From Aquibacillus sediminis (GTDB lineage: Bacteria; Bacillota; Bacilli; Bacillales; Amphibacillaceae), in contig NZ_SZNM01000016.1 of the NCBI RefSeq assembly GCF_005870085.1, positions 23,434-87,433 of the forward strand: 64,000 nucleotides of DNA. Direction: 5' to 3'. The first letter of the stretch is position 1, and the number at the start of each line of letters is the position of its first letter. Shown piece by piece: positions 9,591 to 17,634 of this stretch. The position numbers and the translations under genes are program-made. Under the pieces are notes generated by a model. It was given only the letters and a program-made list of their open reading frames with translations, searched no databases and was not told the DNA's origin.

Positions 9591-9626
9591 TAATCAGTGG
9601 GGTTTTTGCTCATTCTCCACTGATTG
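9591..9626 (+). terminator. Possible terminator of yhaA
   Basis: AATCAGTGG and CCACTGATT form a 9-bp stem with a long T-rich loop. The U-tract after it is weak. Confidence 0.4.
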
Positions 9627-9825
9627 TTTGCTGAACTAATCGTGTGAAAAAATATTACTCCTGCCTAATCATCTCGGTATGATTTCATGCTTTAAAATGG
9701 GAGCCTTACAGATAGTTTATCGGGATCAAATATACATCATTTCGTTCAAGCAATTTAACTGGAATCTGTCAAAGTCCCTCTTACGTTTTATAGTTTATGC
9801 TACAAGTTACACAAACACTTCTTTT

Positions 9826-11013
9826 TCACTGCATATTATTCATTATTTCTTGGTTCATATTAATAGGAGCTTCACTGATTTTCCTACTTTTTTTCGGACC
9901 TATAAGAGTAGCCGTTATACCAACTATTCCGTAAAGGATGAATGTGGCAGCATATCCCCAAGTACTAATAAACATTCCAGCTAGCGATGCGCCTATCACT
10001 TGCCCCATTGCCAAAAGCAAAAATGGAATACCTATACCTAATGATGCATTCGTAATAAAGACACGAATTCCCCACACAAGCAGCACTCCGGTCAAAAATA
10101 TATAAGAACTACCGAACAGCCCAGCCGATACGTAAGACAAGAACCAACTTCCAGATGTAATAGAAAGAATAATGGATGCTGAGGCAATTGACAAACTTCC
10201 TAATTTATAAGTAAAAGATAGCCCCCACCTGTCAATTAAAGAGCCAGAAAAGCCTCCTAACACACCAAAGAGCCCAATGACAACCCAAAATCCAGAAAGT
10301 TGCCACTCACTATAATTACCGACTACTTCAATAAAGGATCTAGAAAATGTCCAAAAAGGAGCTGTGGAGATACCTAAAATTAGTGATGCCAAAATTAGTG
10401 GGACCGACCCTTTTATACCTCTTATTGAAAGATTCCCTTTATCAAATTGCACGTTGGAATTCATCCCATCTCTTGGAATTGCTCGAAAATTCCACACCAA
10501 TACCAAAAATGTCAAGACAGCATAAATCAAATAGGTCATTCTCCAATCACTTGTTAAAAAATGTGCTCCAACACCAGACAAGACGATACCAAAACTTGTT
10601 CCAGAATTAATCCATGTATTTGCCTTCCCTTGTTTCGTTTCTTTTATCCAAAGGGCTATCGCTGCGCCATAAGGCGGAGATACCAATCCCGTGCTCCCAC
10701 CAGCCAATAACACTCCTAACGCAAGTATCCACACATTTGGAGTACTACTCATTAACAGCAAGCCAACAGAAGCTGACAATCCGGCTAGGAGGATCATACT
10801 TCTTGGTCCTTCTTTAGTAGTGATTACAGTGGATACAATGATCGTGATGCAATAAGCTAAATAAAATAATGAAGAAATCATCCCTGAAACCGTCTCGGAC
10901 ATTTGAAGTGATTGATTGATGTCAGGAAGAAGCAAGCCAAAACTAAACCTCGCCAATCCATAAGTAACAGCAATTAGACTAACCCCTGGCAAAACTATTT
11001 TAGAAAATTTCAT
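9826..11013 (-). CDS. Major facilitator superfamily transporter (YbfB/YjiJ-like)
   Basis: The protein has 395 residues and twelve predicted membrane segments. The N-terminus has VTYGLARFSFGLLLPDI, a pattern I associate with the YjiJ/YbfB-type MFS group. The substrate is unknown. The gene lies 63 bases downstream of a TetR-type repressor gene on the same strand. It has a near-palindromic site in its own leader (11043-11060) like those ahead of the repressor and of the divergent binding-protein gene. This suggests that the repressor controls the transporter. The betaine-binding-protein remnant next door hints at a quaternary-amine or related solute, but that is speculation. Confidence 0.8.
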   Translation of the reverse strand: MKFSKIVLPGVSLIAVTYGLARFSFGLLLPDINQSLQMSETVSGMISSLFYLAYCITIIVSTVITTKEGPRSMILLAGLSASVGLLLMSSTPNVWILALGVLLAGGSTGLVSPPYGAAIALWIKETKQGKANTWINSGTSFGIVLSGVGAHFLTSDWRMTYLIYAVLTFLVLVWNFRAIPRDGMNSNVQFDKGNLSIRGIKGSVPLILASLILGISTAPFWTFSRSFIEVVGNYSEWQLSGFWVVIGLFGVLGGFSGSLIDRWGLSFTYKLGSLSIASASIILSITSGSWFLSYVSAGLFGSSYIFLTGVLLVWGIRVFITNASLGIGIPFLLLAMGQVIGASLAGMFISTWGYAATFILYGIVGITATLIGPKKSRKISEAPINMNQEIMNNMQ

Positions 11014-11042
11014 GATTTTTTCCCTCCTGACCGTTAAATTAT

Positions 11043-11060
11043 ATAGAACGACCTTTCTAT
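11043..11060. promoter_or_regulatory. Probable TetR operator ahead of the MFS gene
   Basis: ATAGAACGACCTTTCTAT is an imperfect palindrome. On the minus strand it reads into a TATAAT-like -10 box (GTTCTATATAATT). It matches sites at 11656-11673 and 11841-11858. Confidence 0.6.
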
Positions 11061-11076
11061 TTTATCTGTAAAAAAA

Positions 11077-11631
11077 TTACGATGTATGTTGGACAATTGT
11101 CCGCGCCATCGCAATAGAGTATTCCGTTGCCTTCTCTGCACCGATCAATGTCGTCATGGAAGTAGTTCCTTCCAGCAACAATGTAAATTGATTAGCCAAG
11201 TTTAATTCGTTATCTTTCCCTTTCCTTTGAGCTAATAATTGAAAATAGGTAAGCAATTTAGCTTTATGTCCTCTAGCAATGTTTTCAATTTCATTATCCG
11301 TACCTGCATAATCTTCAATCGCTCTTAAAAACATATCGCCTTTGTAAGATTGTTCTTTTAACCAACGGCCATGAGCTTCGACAGCAAGGATGAAAGGGGA
11401 ATCTGAATCCATTTCTACATGGGAATCCAAATAGGACCAATAGCGTTCTTCCCGCTGCTTCAGCACCTCTTCGACCAAATTATCTTTGGAAGAAAAATGA
11501 TTATAAAGCGTCATTGTTGCTACATTTGCTTCACTGATAATTTGCTTCAATCCAACCCCACGAAATCCATGCTCATAAAACAACTGTTCCGCTACTTCTA
11601 GTAATGTATCTTTTTTCTTAGAACGACTCAT
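11077..11631 (-). CDS. TetR/AcrR-family transcriptional repressor
   Basis: This 184-residue protein has an N-terminal helix-turn-helix in residues about 10-55 (TLLEVAEQLFYEHGF, then TMTLYNHFSSKDNLVEEVL). The C-terminal ligand-binding and dimerisation part is diverse, so the inducer is unknown. It heads an apparent operon with the MFS gene and lies divergent to the frameshifted betaine-binding-protein gene. Related palindromes lie ahead of all three genes, so it is likely autoregulatory and controls both sides. The start is an ATG preceded by AAGGAG. Confidence 0.85.
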   Translation of the reverse strand: MSRSKKKDTLLEVAEQLFYEHGFRGVGLKQIISEANVATMTLYNHFSSKDNLVEEVLKQREERYWSYLDSHVEMDSDSPFILAVEAHGRWLKEQSYKGDMFLRAIEDYAGTDNEIENIARGHKAKLLTYFQLLAQRKGKDNELNLANQFTLLLEGTTSMTTLIGAEKATEYSIAMARTIVQHTS

Positions 11632-11655
11632 ATAAAATTACTTCTCCTTAATTAT

Positions 11656-11673
11656 ATAGAACACTCTTTATAT
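11656..11673. promoter_or_regulatory. Probable TetR operator/promoter ahead of the tetR gene
   Basis: ATAGAACACTCTTTATAT is a degenerate version of the 11043 site. Its minus strand again contains GTTCTATATAATTA, overlapping a -10-like TATAAT just before the ribosome binding site. Confidence 0.5.
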
Positions 11674-11840
11674 CTATTTTCAGAGTATCAATTTAGTGCT
11701 TCTGCTGTCAACTTGAAATTGAAAGAAGAACAATTGTTTCACTCGTGGATTGAAACTGGTAGGCTTATTGTCAGTTTCATGCGTGGTACAAGGTTAAATA
11801 TCCTTCACAGTTGATTATTAAATAATTCTATGATAAAAAT

Positions 11841-11858
11841 TAGAATGAACGTTCTATA
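11841..11858. promoter_or_regulatory. Probable TetR operator ahead of the binding-protein remnant
   Basis: TAGAATGAACGTTCTATA is a palindrome with TAGAA/TTCTA arms. It lies 43 bases before the ATG at 11901 and shares GTTCTATA with the two other sites. Confidence 0.55.
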
Positions 11859-11900
11859 CAAAAAGTGAAAGAAATTATTATTCTAAAGGAGTGCATAAGG

Positions 11901-12805
11901 ATGATTATTGTGAAAAAATTAGGGCTAATGGCTAGTTTATTTATAATTCTTCTTTTAACAGTTGGTTGCGGACAAGATAACCGAAGTGATGCTTCTGAGA
12001 ATTCTACAAATGTGAGTGAAGCAGTCGAGCACACAATTATCGGAATTGAGCCTGGAGCCGGAATTACGCAAGCAACTGAAAACGCTTTGTCTGACTACGA
12101 AAACCTCAACAACTGGGAACTTGAAACGTCCTCAGCGGCTGCCATTTTAACAGAGTTAGGTAATGCTATTGACAATCAAGAGCCAATTGTTGTTACGGGT
12201 TGGTCTCCTCATTATAAATTTGCAAAATGGGATCTTAAGTACTTAGATGATCCAAATGGTGTATATGGTGAAGAGGAATACATTACAACAATCGCAAGAG
12301 AAGGTTTAAAAGAAGAAAAGCCTAATGCTTATACGATTCTTAATAAAATTCAATTAGAACTATCAGACATGGAAGAAGCATTGCTAAATGCTCAAGAAAT
12401 GGAACTTGATGAGGTAGCTCAACAATGGGTGGAACAACATTCAGAAGTAGTTGCTAAATGGACAGAAGGAGTAGAACATGCAGATGGAACTCAATTAGAG
12501 TTAGCATTAACTTCTTGGGATGATGTGCGTTTTTTAACAAATGTCGCTCGAATTGTCCTAGATCAACAAGGTTTTGATGTTACGCTAACCCCAGTTGATC
12601 CAGCTATATTGTTTGAGGCTATATCAGCTGGGGATGCTGATGCTTCCCTTGCTCCTTGGATGCCATCAACACATGGTGCCTTTTATGAAGAGCACGAAGG
12701 ACAATTTGAAGATTTAGGACCGAACTTAGAAGGGCTAGAATCGGATTAGCTGTCCCCACCTATATGGACATCGATTCGATAGAGGATCTTGAACCTACAC
12801 AGTAA
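11901..12805 (+). pseudogene. Glycine betaine/proline-betaine ABC binding lipoprotein (OpuAC type), frameshifted near the C-terminus
   Basis: ATG at 11901 follows AAAGGAG. It opens a lipoprotein signal (lipobox LTVGCG) and an OpuAC-like fold in B. subtilis order (IIGIEPGAG first, then VVTGWSPHYKF, later DPAILFEAI and APWMPSTHG). The frame stops at 12747-12749 after NLEGLESD. If one base is restored in the glycine codon at 12732-12733, the frame continues GARIGLAVPTYMDIDSIEDL and ends at TAA 12803-12805, matching the end of the intact paralogue at 19093-20031. One base therefore appears lost, either a real mutation or a sequencing error. No permease or ATPase is adjacent, so it is an orphan. 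It probably shares the neighbouring TetR regulator. Confidence 0.8.
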
Positions 12806-12807
12806 TA

Positions 12808-12840
12808 GGAAAGAGGGACAGGTCCACCGTCCCTCTTTCC
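12808..12840 (+). terminator. Perfect 12-bp hairpin between convergent genes
   Basis: GGAAAGAGGGAC and GTCCCTCTTTCC form a perfect stem with a 9-base loop, between the binding-protein remnant and ecsC. The U-tract is poor, so terminator strength is uncertain. Confidence 0.55.
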
Positions 12841-12856
12841 CATCACCAATCAAAAA

Positions 12857-13567
12857 TTACGTCAGCCTCCGCAGCCGATACATATTCATTGACGTCTCGC
12901 CAAGTTGTTCGAGAAACTGCTTATTCGCTAGTGCCCCAACAATTGCTCCAAAACCTGGAACAAGTTGCAGCATCTTCGCAAAATCAATCGTATCCCGATA
13001 CTCTAACTGTAATGATTTCCAATCGACTTCTTGCCACACACGTTTTTGATGATCCCAGTCCTCCAAAGTCTTCCACACATTTTTTCTTTTTTCATCACTA
13101 GAAAAAGCCAACATAAACACATGAAGTAAATACATGCGCTCTTCATACTTTTTTACATCATAGCCATATATTTGACCAACATCAAATAAAAATTTCATTT
13201 TAATGCTTAACAATAGCGGAAAATCAGCCATCCCTAATAAAATACCACCAGCACCAGTGCCAGCCCCTTCAATCATCGCCGTTTGTTTGTATTGTTTTAA
13301 TCGCTGTTTAATAAAGTTTTCCCGTTCCACCAAGGTCCACGACTCATCTACCTTAATTGGATAAATATACTCAGAAGACGTTAAAGCTAACTTCACCATT
13401 GTCTTAATACTTTCGGTCACCACTCCATGAACCTTATCAGGAATTTTATCATTTATTTGTGTCTGGACTTTTTTAGATGTGCGTTGAATAATGGAAGACT
13501 TCTTTTCTAGCGATCGCACATAACGTTGTGCTTCTTTAATCGCTCGTTGTTCATACACGTCGGACAT
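12857..13567 (-). CDS. ecsC: EcsC family protein
   Basis: This 236-residue protein belongs to the EcsC family (PF12787). It has an alpha-helical body and a glycine-rich hydrophobic core segment (EGAGTGAGGILLGMADFPLLLSIKMKF in two parts, near residues 100-127). EcsC accompanies the EcsAB ABC transporter, which in Bacillus affects secretion, competence and intramembrane proteolysis by RasP. EcsC itself has no established activity. It is the last gene of the ecsABC operon, 12 bases after ecsB. Confidence 0.88.
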   Translation of the reverse strand: MSDVYEQRAIKEAQRYVRSLEKKSSIIQRTSKKVQTQINDKIPDKVHGVVTESIKTMVKLALTSSEYIYPIKVDESWTLVERENFIKQRLKQYKQTAMIEGAGTGAGGILLGMADFPLLLSIKMKFLFDVGQIYGYDVKKYEERMYLLHVFMLAFSSDEKRKNVWKTLEDWDHQKRVWQEVDWKSLQLEYRDTIDFAKMLQLVPGFGAIVGALANKQFLEQLGETSMNMYRLRRLT

Positions 13568-13579
13568 TCGTCTACTCCT

Positions 13580-14791
13580 TTACGTCAATCGTTTATTTAC
13601 GTAACCGTATATAAACAGATAGTTAAATAACATACCACCAATCAATACGATGAACACTCCAGTAAGGTTTCCTAACCAAACAAAAATCGCTGTGAAAATA
13701 ATTGTCTGTGCGATCATTAACTGCATCAACCACTTTGTTAATGCCTTCCGACGCCATTCTTTTTTTGTCGGATATAAATCTAACCAAGCAACGGTGCGAT
13801 GATGTTGCCATAGAGTCATCATCTGGAAAGCACTTAAGTAAAGAAATAAGAAACTAAAAGCTACCTTCACCCACAGGTTTGGCACAAAGTAAATCGCCAC
13901 AGCCCCTATGATCAATAAACGGAGATACATACCTAAATAGTCTCCACTACGAATCGTGGTAATACGGTATAAATAATCAAACGTTTTTTCTTGCTTAAAT
14001 GGCACACCACTTGTCAACCATCGCACAAGCCAATGTCTCTTCTTTATTTGTGTCTTCAAGTGCGGGACATCTGTAAACAAGTTAGCAAATCGATAAAACG
14101 TGTGCATTCTTTGCCGATCTTTTTCCACTAATAAATCCCATACAATCGCACGATGTTGTTTGGATAAATAATAATCATAAACAAAAATGACAAATAATAA
14201 AACCGTCGTTAAGCCTGCAAATATCCATTCTCCTTTAATGACGAAATAAAAGATAAAGAAATTGAGCAGAAAACGAATGGCATGATCGATTTGTCGACTT
14301 CTTGGGTCACGAACTTTTAACATCCACCAGTTCGCGAGTAAATTCCATACTTTAAGAATGAGCAACACAATCATAATCCATATATAAGGATTGCCTGTTT
14401 CTGCATAGGTAGCTGCATAAAGTGGCCCAAGTGCAGCTGCAACAAGTAAGATTAGGTATAATTGAACAACAAAACTATAGATTAACGTGCTACGAAAGTA
14501 CGGTCCCATTTTACTTTCTGCTGGTAATAAAAATACTAAGTCAGGTTCTTTTAACAGTGTTCTCACAGGGCTATAACTAGCAACAATACCGAATAATCCC
14601 GCTATAACTATGGCGGTAGGAAATTCGTCCGGAATGGTTGCTAACCATTGTTGATAGTAGTAAGCTAGTGCCGAAACAAAAAACAGTAACGCGATCACAA
14701 TGTGTCCTGTTAAAATATAGCGTAAATAACGGCTTGTCTCCTTCATATGGGAAGAAAAACGTTCCTTAAAAAACTCCCTTGCATCAAACAT
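13580..14791 (-). CDS. ecsB: ABC transporter permease EcsB
   Basis: This is a 403-residue membrane protein with about eight or more predicted helices, and a charged cytoplasmic stretch around 220-280. It forms the membrane part of the Ecs exporter; the transported substrate is not established. Its start overlaps the ecsA stop by 8 bases, showing translational coupling, and ecsC follows closely. Length and order match B. subtilis ecsB (408 aa class). Confidence 0.88.
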   Translation of the reverse strand: MFDAREFFKERFSSHMKETSRYLRYILTGHIVIALLFFVSALAYYYQQWLATIPDEFPTAIVIAGLFGIVASYSPVRTLLKEPDLVFLLPAESKMGPYFRSTLIYSFVVQLYLILLVAAALGPLYAATYAETGNPYIWIMIVLLILKVWNLLANWWMLKVRDPRSRQIDHAIRFLLNFFIFYFVIKGEWIFAGLTTVLLFVIFVYDYYLSKQHRAIVWDLLVEKDRQRMHTFYRFANLFTDVPHLKTQIKKRHWLVRWLTSGVPFKQEKTFDYLYRITTIRSGDYLGMYLRLLIIGAVAIYFVPNLWVKVAFSFLFLYLSAFQMMTLWQHHRTVAWLDLYPTKKEWRRKALTKWLMQLMIAQTIIFTAIFVWLGNLTGVFIVLIGGMLFNYLFIYGYVNKRLT

Positions 14792-15527
14792 GGCTATCTT
14801 CCTTTGTTAATTGCACATACAGATCATCCAATGTCGCTTCAGGCATGTTAAAATCTTTTCTTAGTTCTGCTAACGTCCCCTTAGCTTTTACTTTTCCATC
14901 ATGTAAGATAACAAACCGATCACAGTACCTTTCAGCTGTGGCTAATATATGGGTCGACATTAACACACCCGCCCCTTTTTCTTTCATATCATTCATCCAC
15001 TGTAAATAAGATTGAATACCTAATGGGTCCAATCCAACAAATGGTTCATCGACAATATAAAGTGATGGTTCAATTAAAAAGGCACACATAATCATTACTT
15101 TTTGGCGCATTCCTTTGGAAAAATGAATCGGAAACCACTTTAACTTTTTTTCTAGTCTAAATTCCTTTAACAATGGATCTAACCGCTGTTTAAACGTTTC
15201 CTCCGGGATGTTATATGCTTGGGCCGTTAACCGCAAATGTTCATACAATGTTAATTCATCATATAAAAGTGGCATCTCAGGTATATAGGCAAAATGACTG
15301 CGATAGGTTTCAGGTGATTGTTGAAATGTGTTACCTTGAACTTCTACTTTTCCTTGTTTGGCTTGCATAAGACCGATAATATGTTTGATTGTTGTACTTT
15401 TGCCAGCACCATTTAAACCAATAAGGCCAACAATTTCATTTGGATAAACATCGAAGGAGATGCCGTGTAACACATTTTTATGTGTGTAGCCTCCCTCCAA
15501 TTGATCAATATGTAATAAAGGATTCAT
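14784..15527 (-). CDS. ecsA: ABC transporter ATP-binding protein EcsA
   Basis: This is a 247-residue ABC ATPase. Walker A is GLNGAGKST (near residue 37), the signature is FSKGMRQKV (near 138) and Walker B is LYIVDEPFVGLDP, with a switch His in MSTHIL. It is the first gene of ecsABC. In B. subtilis it is divergent from hit, and that order persists here, but 1.5 kb of repeat DNA now separates the two genes. The start is an ATG with GGAGGCAATTTA upstream. Confidence 0.92.
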   Translation of the reverse strand: MNPLLHIDQLEGGYTHKNVLHGISFDVYPNEIVGLIGLNGAGKSTTIKHIIGLMQAKQGKVEVQGNTFQQSPETYRSHFAYIPEMPLLYDELTLYEHLRLTAQAYNIPEETFKQRLDPLLKEFRLEKKLKWFPIHFSKGMRQKVMIMCAFLIEPSLYIVDEPFVGLDPLGIQSYLQWMNDMKEKGAGVLMSTHILATAERYCDRFVILHDGKVKAKGTLAELRKDFNMPEATLDDLYVQLTKEDSHV

Positions 15528-15656
15528 TAAATTGCCTCCTAGTTATTCAACGTTTGTTACTGTTAAAAATTTTACCATTTTACTGCTCAATTGCCAAAAT
15601 ATCACTCCCTGCATTAATTATGGTGATAAAATGACTGTCGTTAAATAGGATTGTTG

Positions 15657-16419
15657 TTAATGCATATAAGCTGTATTATACGACATAATATTGCAGCTTC
15701 CTCTAAAGAAAGAGTGCTAAAAGTCGCCGCTGCGGAAATACACTACGCTTTCCTGTGGGGGGCTGGTGAGCTCGGGCCAACACGATGTTGGTCACGTAGG
15801 CGTTGCCACAGGACGTGGCGATCTTAGCCTTCGCTCCTTACCAATCATTGCGGGGTCTCACCGATGGTTCTTAAGGATTACAGGCTAAAACCGTCCTTGT
15901 CGGACAACGCCTGCATAACCCTTGCCGGGCCTCGGGAGTCTCCGTGTATTTCCTCCGCTATTTCCAGTGTTCTGAAGTTTTATAGTGCTTTACTTAATAC
16001 AATAAATACTTTTTTATGTAGATTAGCATCTTGTAACATAACATTGCAGTAAATTCTTTATTTTATTAATTTATAAAGTATTACATCTATCACTAATCAG
16101 AAAACTTATAACAGTGGAGGCAGAATACGGAGACTCCTCGAAAATAAAGACCGATTTTCTTCGTGCGAAGTATCGCTGCCGAAGCCTTCCTTGTCCTATG
16201 GGAATAGCACGAGCTGAAGATCCCATGTGTAAAGGATCGTAGGCTAAGATCGCCACGTCCTGTGGCAACGCCTGCGTGACCAACATCCTGTTGGCCCGAG
16301 GCCGTGCCCATGGAAAGCGGAGTATTCTGCCGGAACGTGGTATATCACTTATTTCAATCAGAATGGTTGAGAGCAAAATTGCGAAGGTTATGTCGCATAA
16401 TACAGCTTATGCGCATTAA
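15657..16419. mobile_element. Composite inverted-repeat element, copy B (longest, both modules complete)
   Basis: Terminal inverted repeats run inward from 15657 (TTAATGCATATAAGCTG, then TATTATACGACATAA) and outward to 16419 (inverse, with TGTCGCATAATACAGC). Two internal modules each end in their own inverted repeats: 15734-15953 bounded by GGAAATACAC/GTGTATTTCC, and 16119-16331 bounded by GGCAGAATAC/GTATTCTGCC. Both modules are rich in further palindromes, such as GGCCAACA...TGTTGGTC. No protein frame is credible. It lies between the ecsA promoter side and hit. Confidence 0.82.
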
Positions 16420-16788
16420 AACAAGCAATGAACTTTAGCAAAAGTGTTTATCAAACAATTTAAATTTTATTTACTCCTCTTTGCAATACGATTGATTACA
16501 TAAAGATAAGCAAAAAAAATAAAAAAACAGGTATATGACCACAGCATCCTGTCCACAATATGTAGTGAAGGAGTTGGATGACTTCACGGCAACAATGAGT
16601 GGGTAATACCACGAAATGAGGTGTCGGTGAAAGACAATTAGGCAGAAACGAACCTTTTCCATGAGGCAACAACTCTATAAGACAAATGAGGTGTTGACGA
16701 AAGGTTTATAACTTGGTAATTCACGAATCATTCCCCTGGTTCCTTAAAAATTACAAGTGACACTGGTTAATATAGGATCCTTCTCCTT
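16420..16788. other. Gap between repeat element and hit leader: no gene seen
   Basis: Two related short direct repeats occur here: ATGAGGTGTCGGTGAAAGAC near 16617 and ATGAGGTGTTGACGAAAGGT near 16686. A 63-codon minus-strand frame at 16471-16662 has no ribosome binding site and an implausible composition. I see nothing else. Confidence 0.4.
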
Positions 16789-16864
16789 CAAACAACGGGT
16801 TGTCCCTCACAGAAAAGTCCCCCAATGACTAAAACTGTGACGGGATCAACCCGTTTGTTTTTTG
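16789..16864 (+). terminator. Long hairpin with U-tract upstream of hit
   Basis: Arms AAACAACGGGTTGTCCC...CACAG and CTGTG...GGGATCAACCCGTTTG pair over about 22 bp with small bulges, and TTTGTTTTTTG follows. It has the form of an intrinsic terminator for plus-strand transcripts, yet no gene precedes it. It could end read-through from the repeat element or a small RNA. Confidence 0.6.
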
Positions 16865-16883
16865 TACATAAAGATCCTCTTAC

Positions 16884-16913
16884 TTTACATATCCTAACCC
16901 CCATCGCTACAAT
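16884..16913 (+). promoter_or_regulatory. Candidate sigma-A promoter of hit
   Basis: TTTACA (16884-16889), an 18-base spacer, then TACAAT (16908-16913). A TATAAT also lies at 16913-16918. The leader to the ATG is about 95 bases. Confidence 0.45.
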
Positions 16914-17015
16914 ATAATAAAGTGAAATCTCCATCAGGCCTACACTGATGGTTAGCTTAAACGAATGGACATCTGCCTGTTAGGTGGATCAAAGTATGAA
17001 TAAAGGAGTGTTTTC

Positions 17016-17450
17016 ATGAGTCAAACGAAAGATGATTGCTTATTCTGTAAAATTGCTGCTGGAGAAATTCCATCTGCTAAAGTTTATGAGGATGAGGATG
17101 TATATGCATTCTTGGACATTAGCCAAGTAACAAAAGGTCACACTTTAGTAATTCCTAAAACACATGCTAAAAACATTTATGAAACACCTGATGATGTTGC
17201 GGAAAAATTATTTAAGCAAGTACCAAAGCTAGCTCAAGCTATTAAGGATACATATCAACCAGAAGGGTTAAACATTTTAAATAACAACGAAGAACCAGCA
17301 GGACAGTCTGTCTTCCATTTACACTTACACTTAATCCCTCGATATGGTAAAGGAGATGGATTTGGAGCCGTTTGGAAAACACACGAAGACAAGTACAACC
17401 AAGATGATCTACAAACAATTGCAACGGAAATTAATCAACAAATCAAGTAA
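17016..17450 (+). CDS. hit: HIT-family nucleotide-binding hydrolase
   Basis: This 144-residue Hint/HIT protein hydrolyses nucleoside phosphoramidates or related AMP conjugates; the cellular substrate is uncertain. The histidine triad is HLHLHLIP near residue 98. The N-terminal Cys pair, CLFCKIAAGEIPS, can bind zinc in this family. Its place next to ecsA and ahead of trpP matches B. subtilis hit (yhaE). The gene serC, which I recall lying between hit and trpP in B. subtilis, is absent. ATG at 17016 follows AAAGGAGTG. Confidence 0.93.
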   Translation: MSQTKDDCLFCKIAAGEIPSAKVYEDEDVYAFLDISQVTKGHTLVIPKTHAKNIYETPDDVAEKLFKQVPKLAQAIKDTYQPEGLNILNNNEEPAGQSVFHLHLHLIPRYGKGDGFGAVWKTHEDKYNQDDLQTIATEINQQIK

Positions 17451-17460
17451 TACATGTACT

Positions 17461-17495
17461 CTCGTTCCTTTCTATAATGGAACGAGTTTTATTTG
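17461..17495 (+). terminator. Terminator of hit
   Basis: CTCGTTCC and GGAACGAG form a perfect 8-bp stem followed by TTTTATTTG. Confidence 0.85.
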
Positions 17496-17599
17496 TTTGA
17501 AAATTCCAATTACTATAACCTCTACCTTTTTCTATAAGACATTATCTGTTATAATAATTACAACCTTCGCAGTCGGCACGAGCGCACGTCTGGAGGGGG

Positions 17600-17632
17600 A
17601 AGTTTAGTATAGCTTAGAAGAGGAGAGATTAG
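17600..17632 (+). promoter_or_regulatory. TRAP (MtrB) binding site overlapping the trpP ribosome binding site
   Basis: Six perfect (T/G)AG triplets lie at 17605, 17610, 17615, 17620, 17625 and 17630, each separated by exactly two bases. An AAG at 17600 is in the same phase, and GAGs lie at 17593 and 17580. The array ends two bases before the ATG and contains the GGAG ribosome binding site. Tryptophan-bound TRAP is known to repress trpP translation in B. subtilis through such an array. Repression here is inferred. Confidence 0.85.
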
Positions 17633-17634
17633 GT

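Noticed and set aside
16071..16376. 101-codon and 72-codon minus-strand frames inside composite element B
   Set aside because: The translation follows the palindromic repeat DNA, differs among copies and lacks a ribosome binding site.
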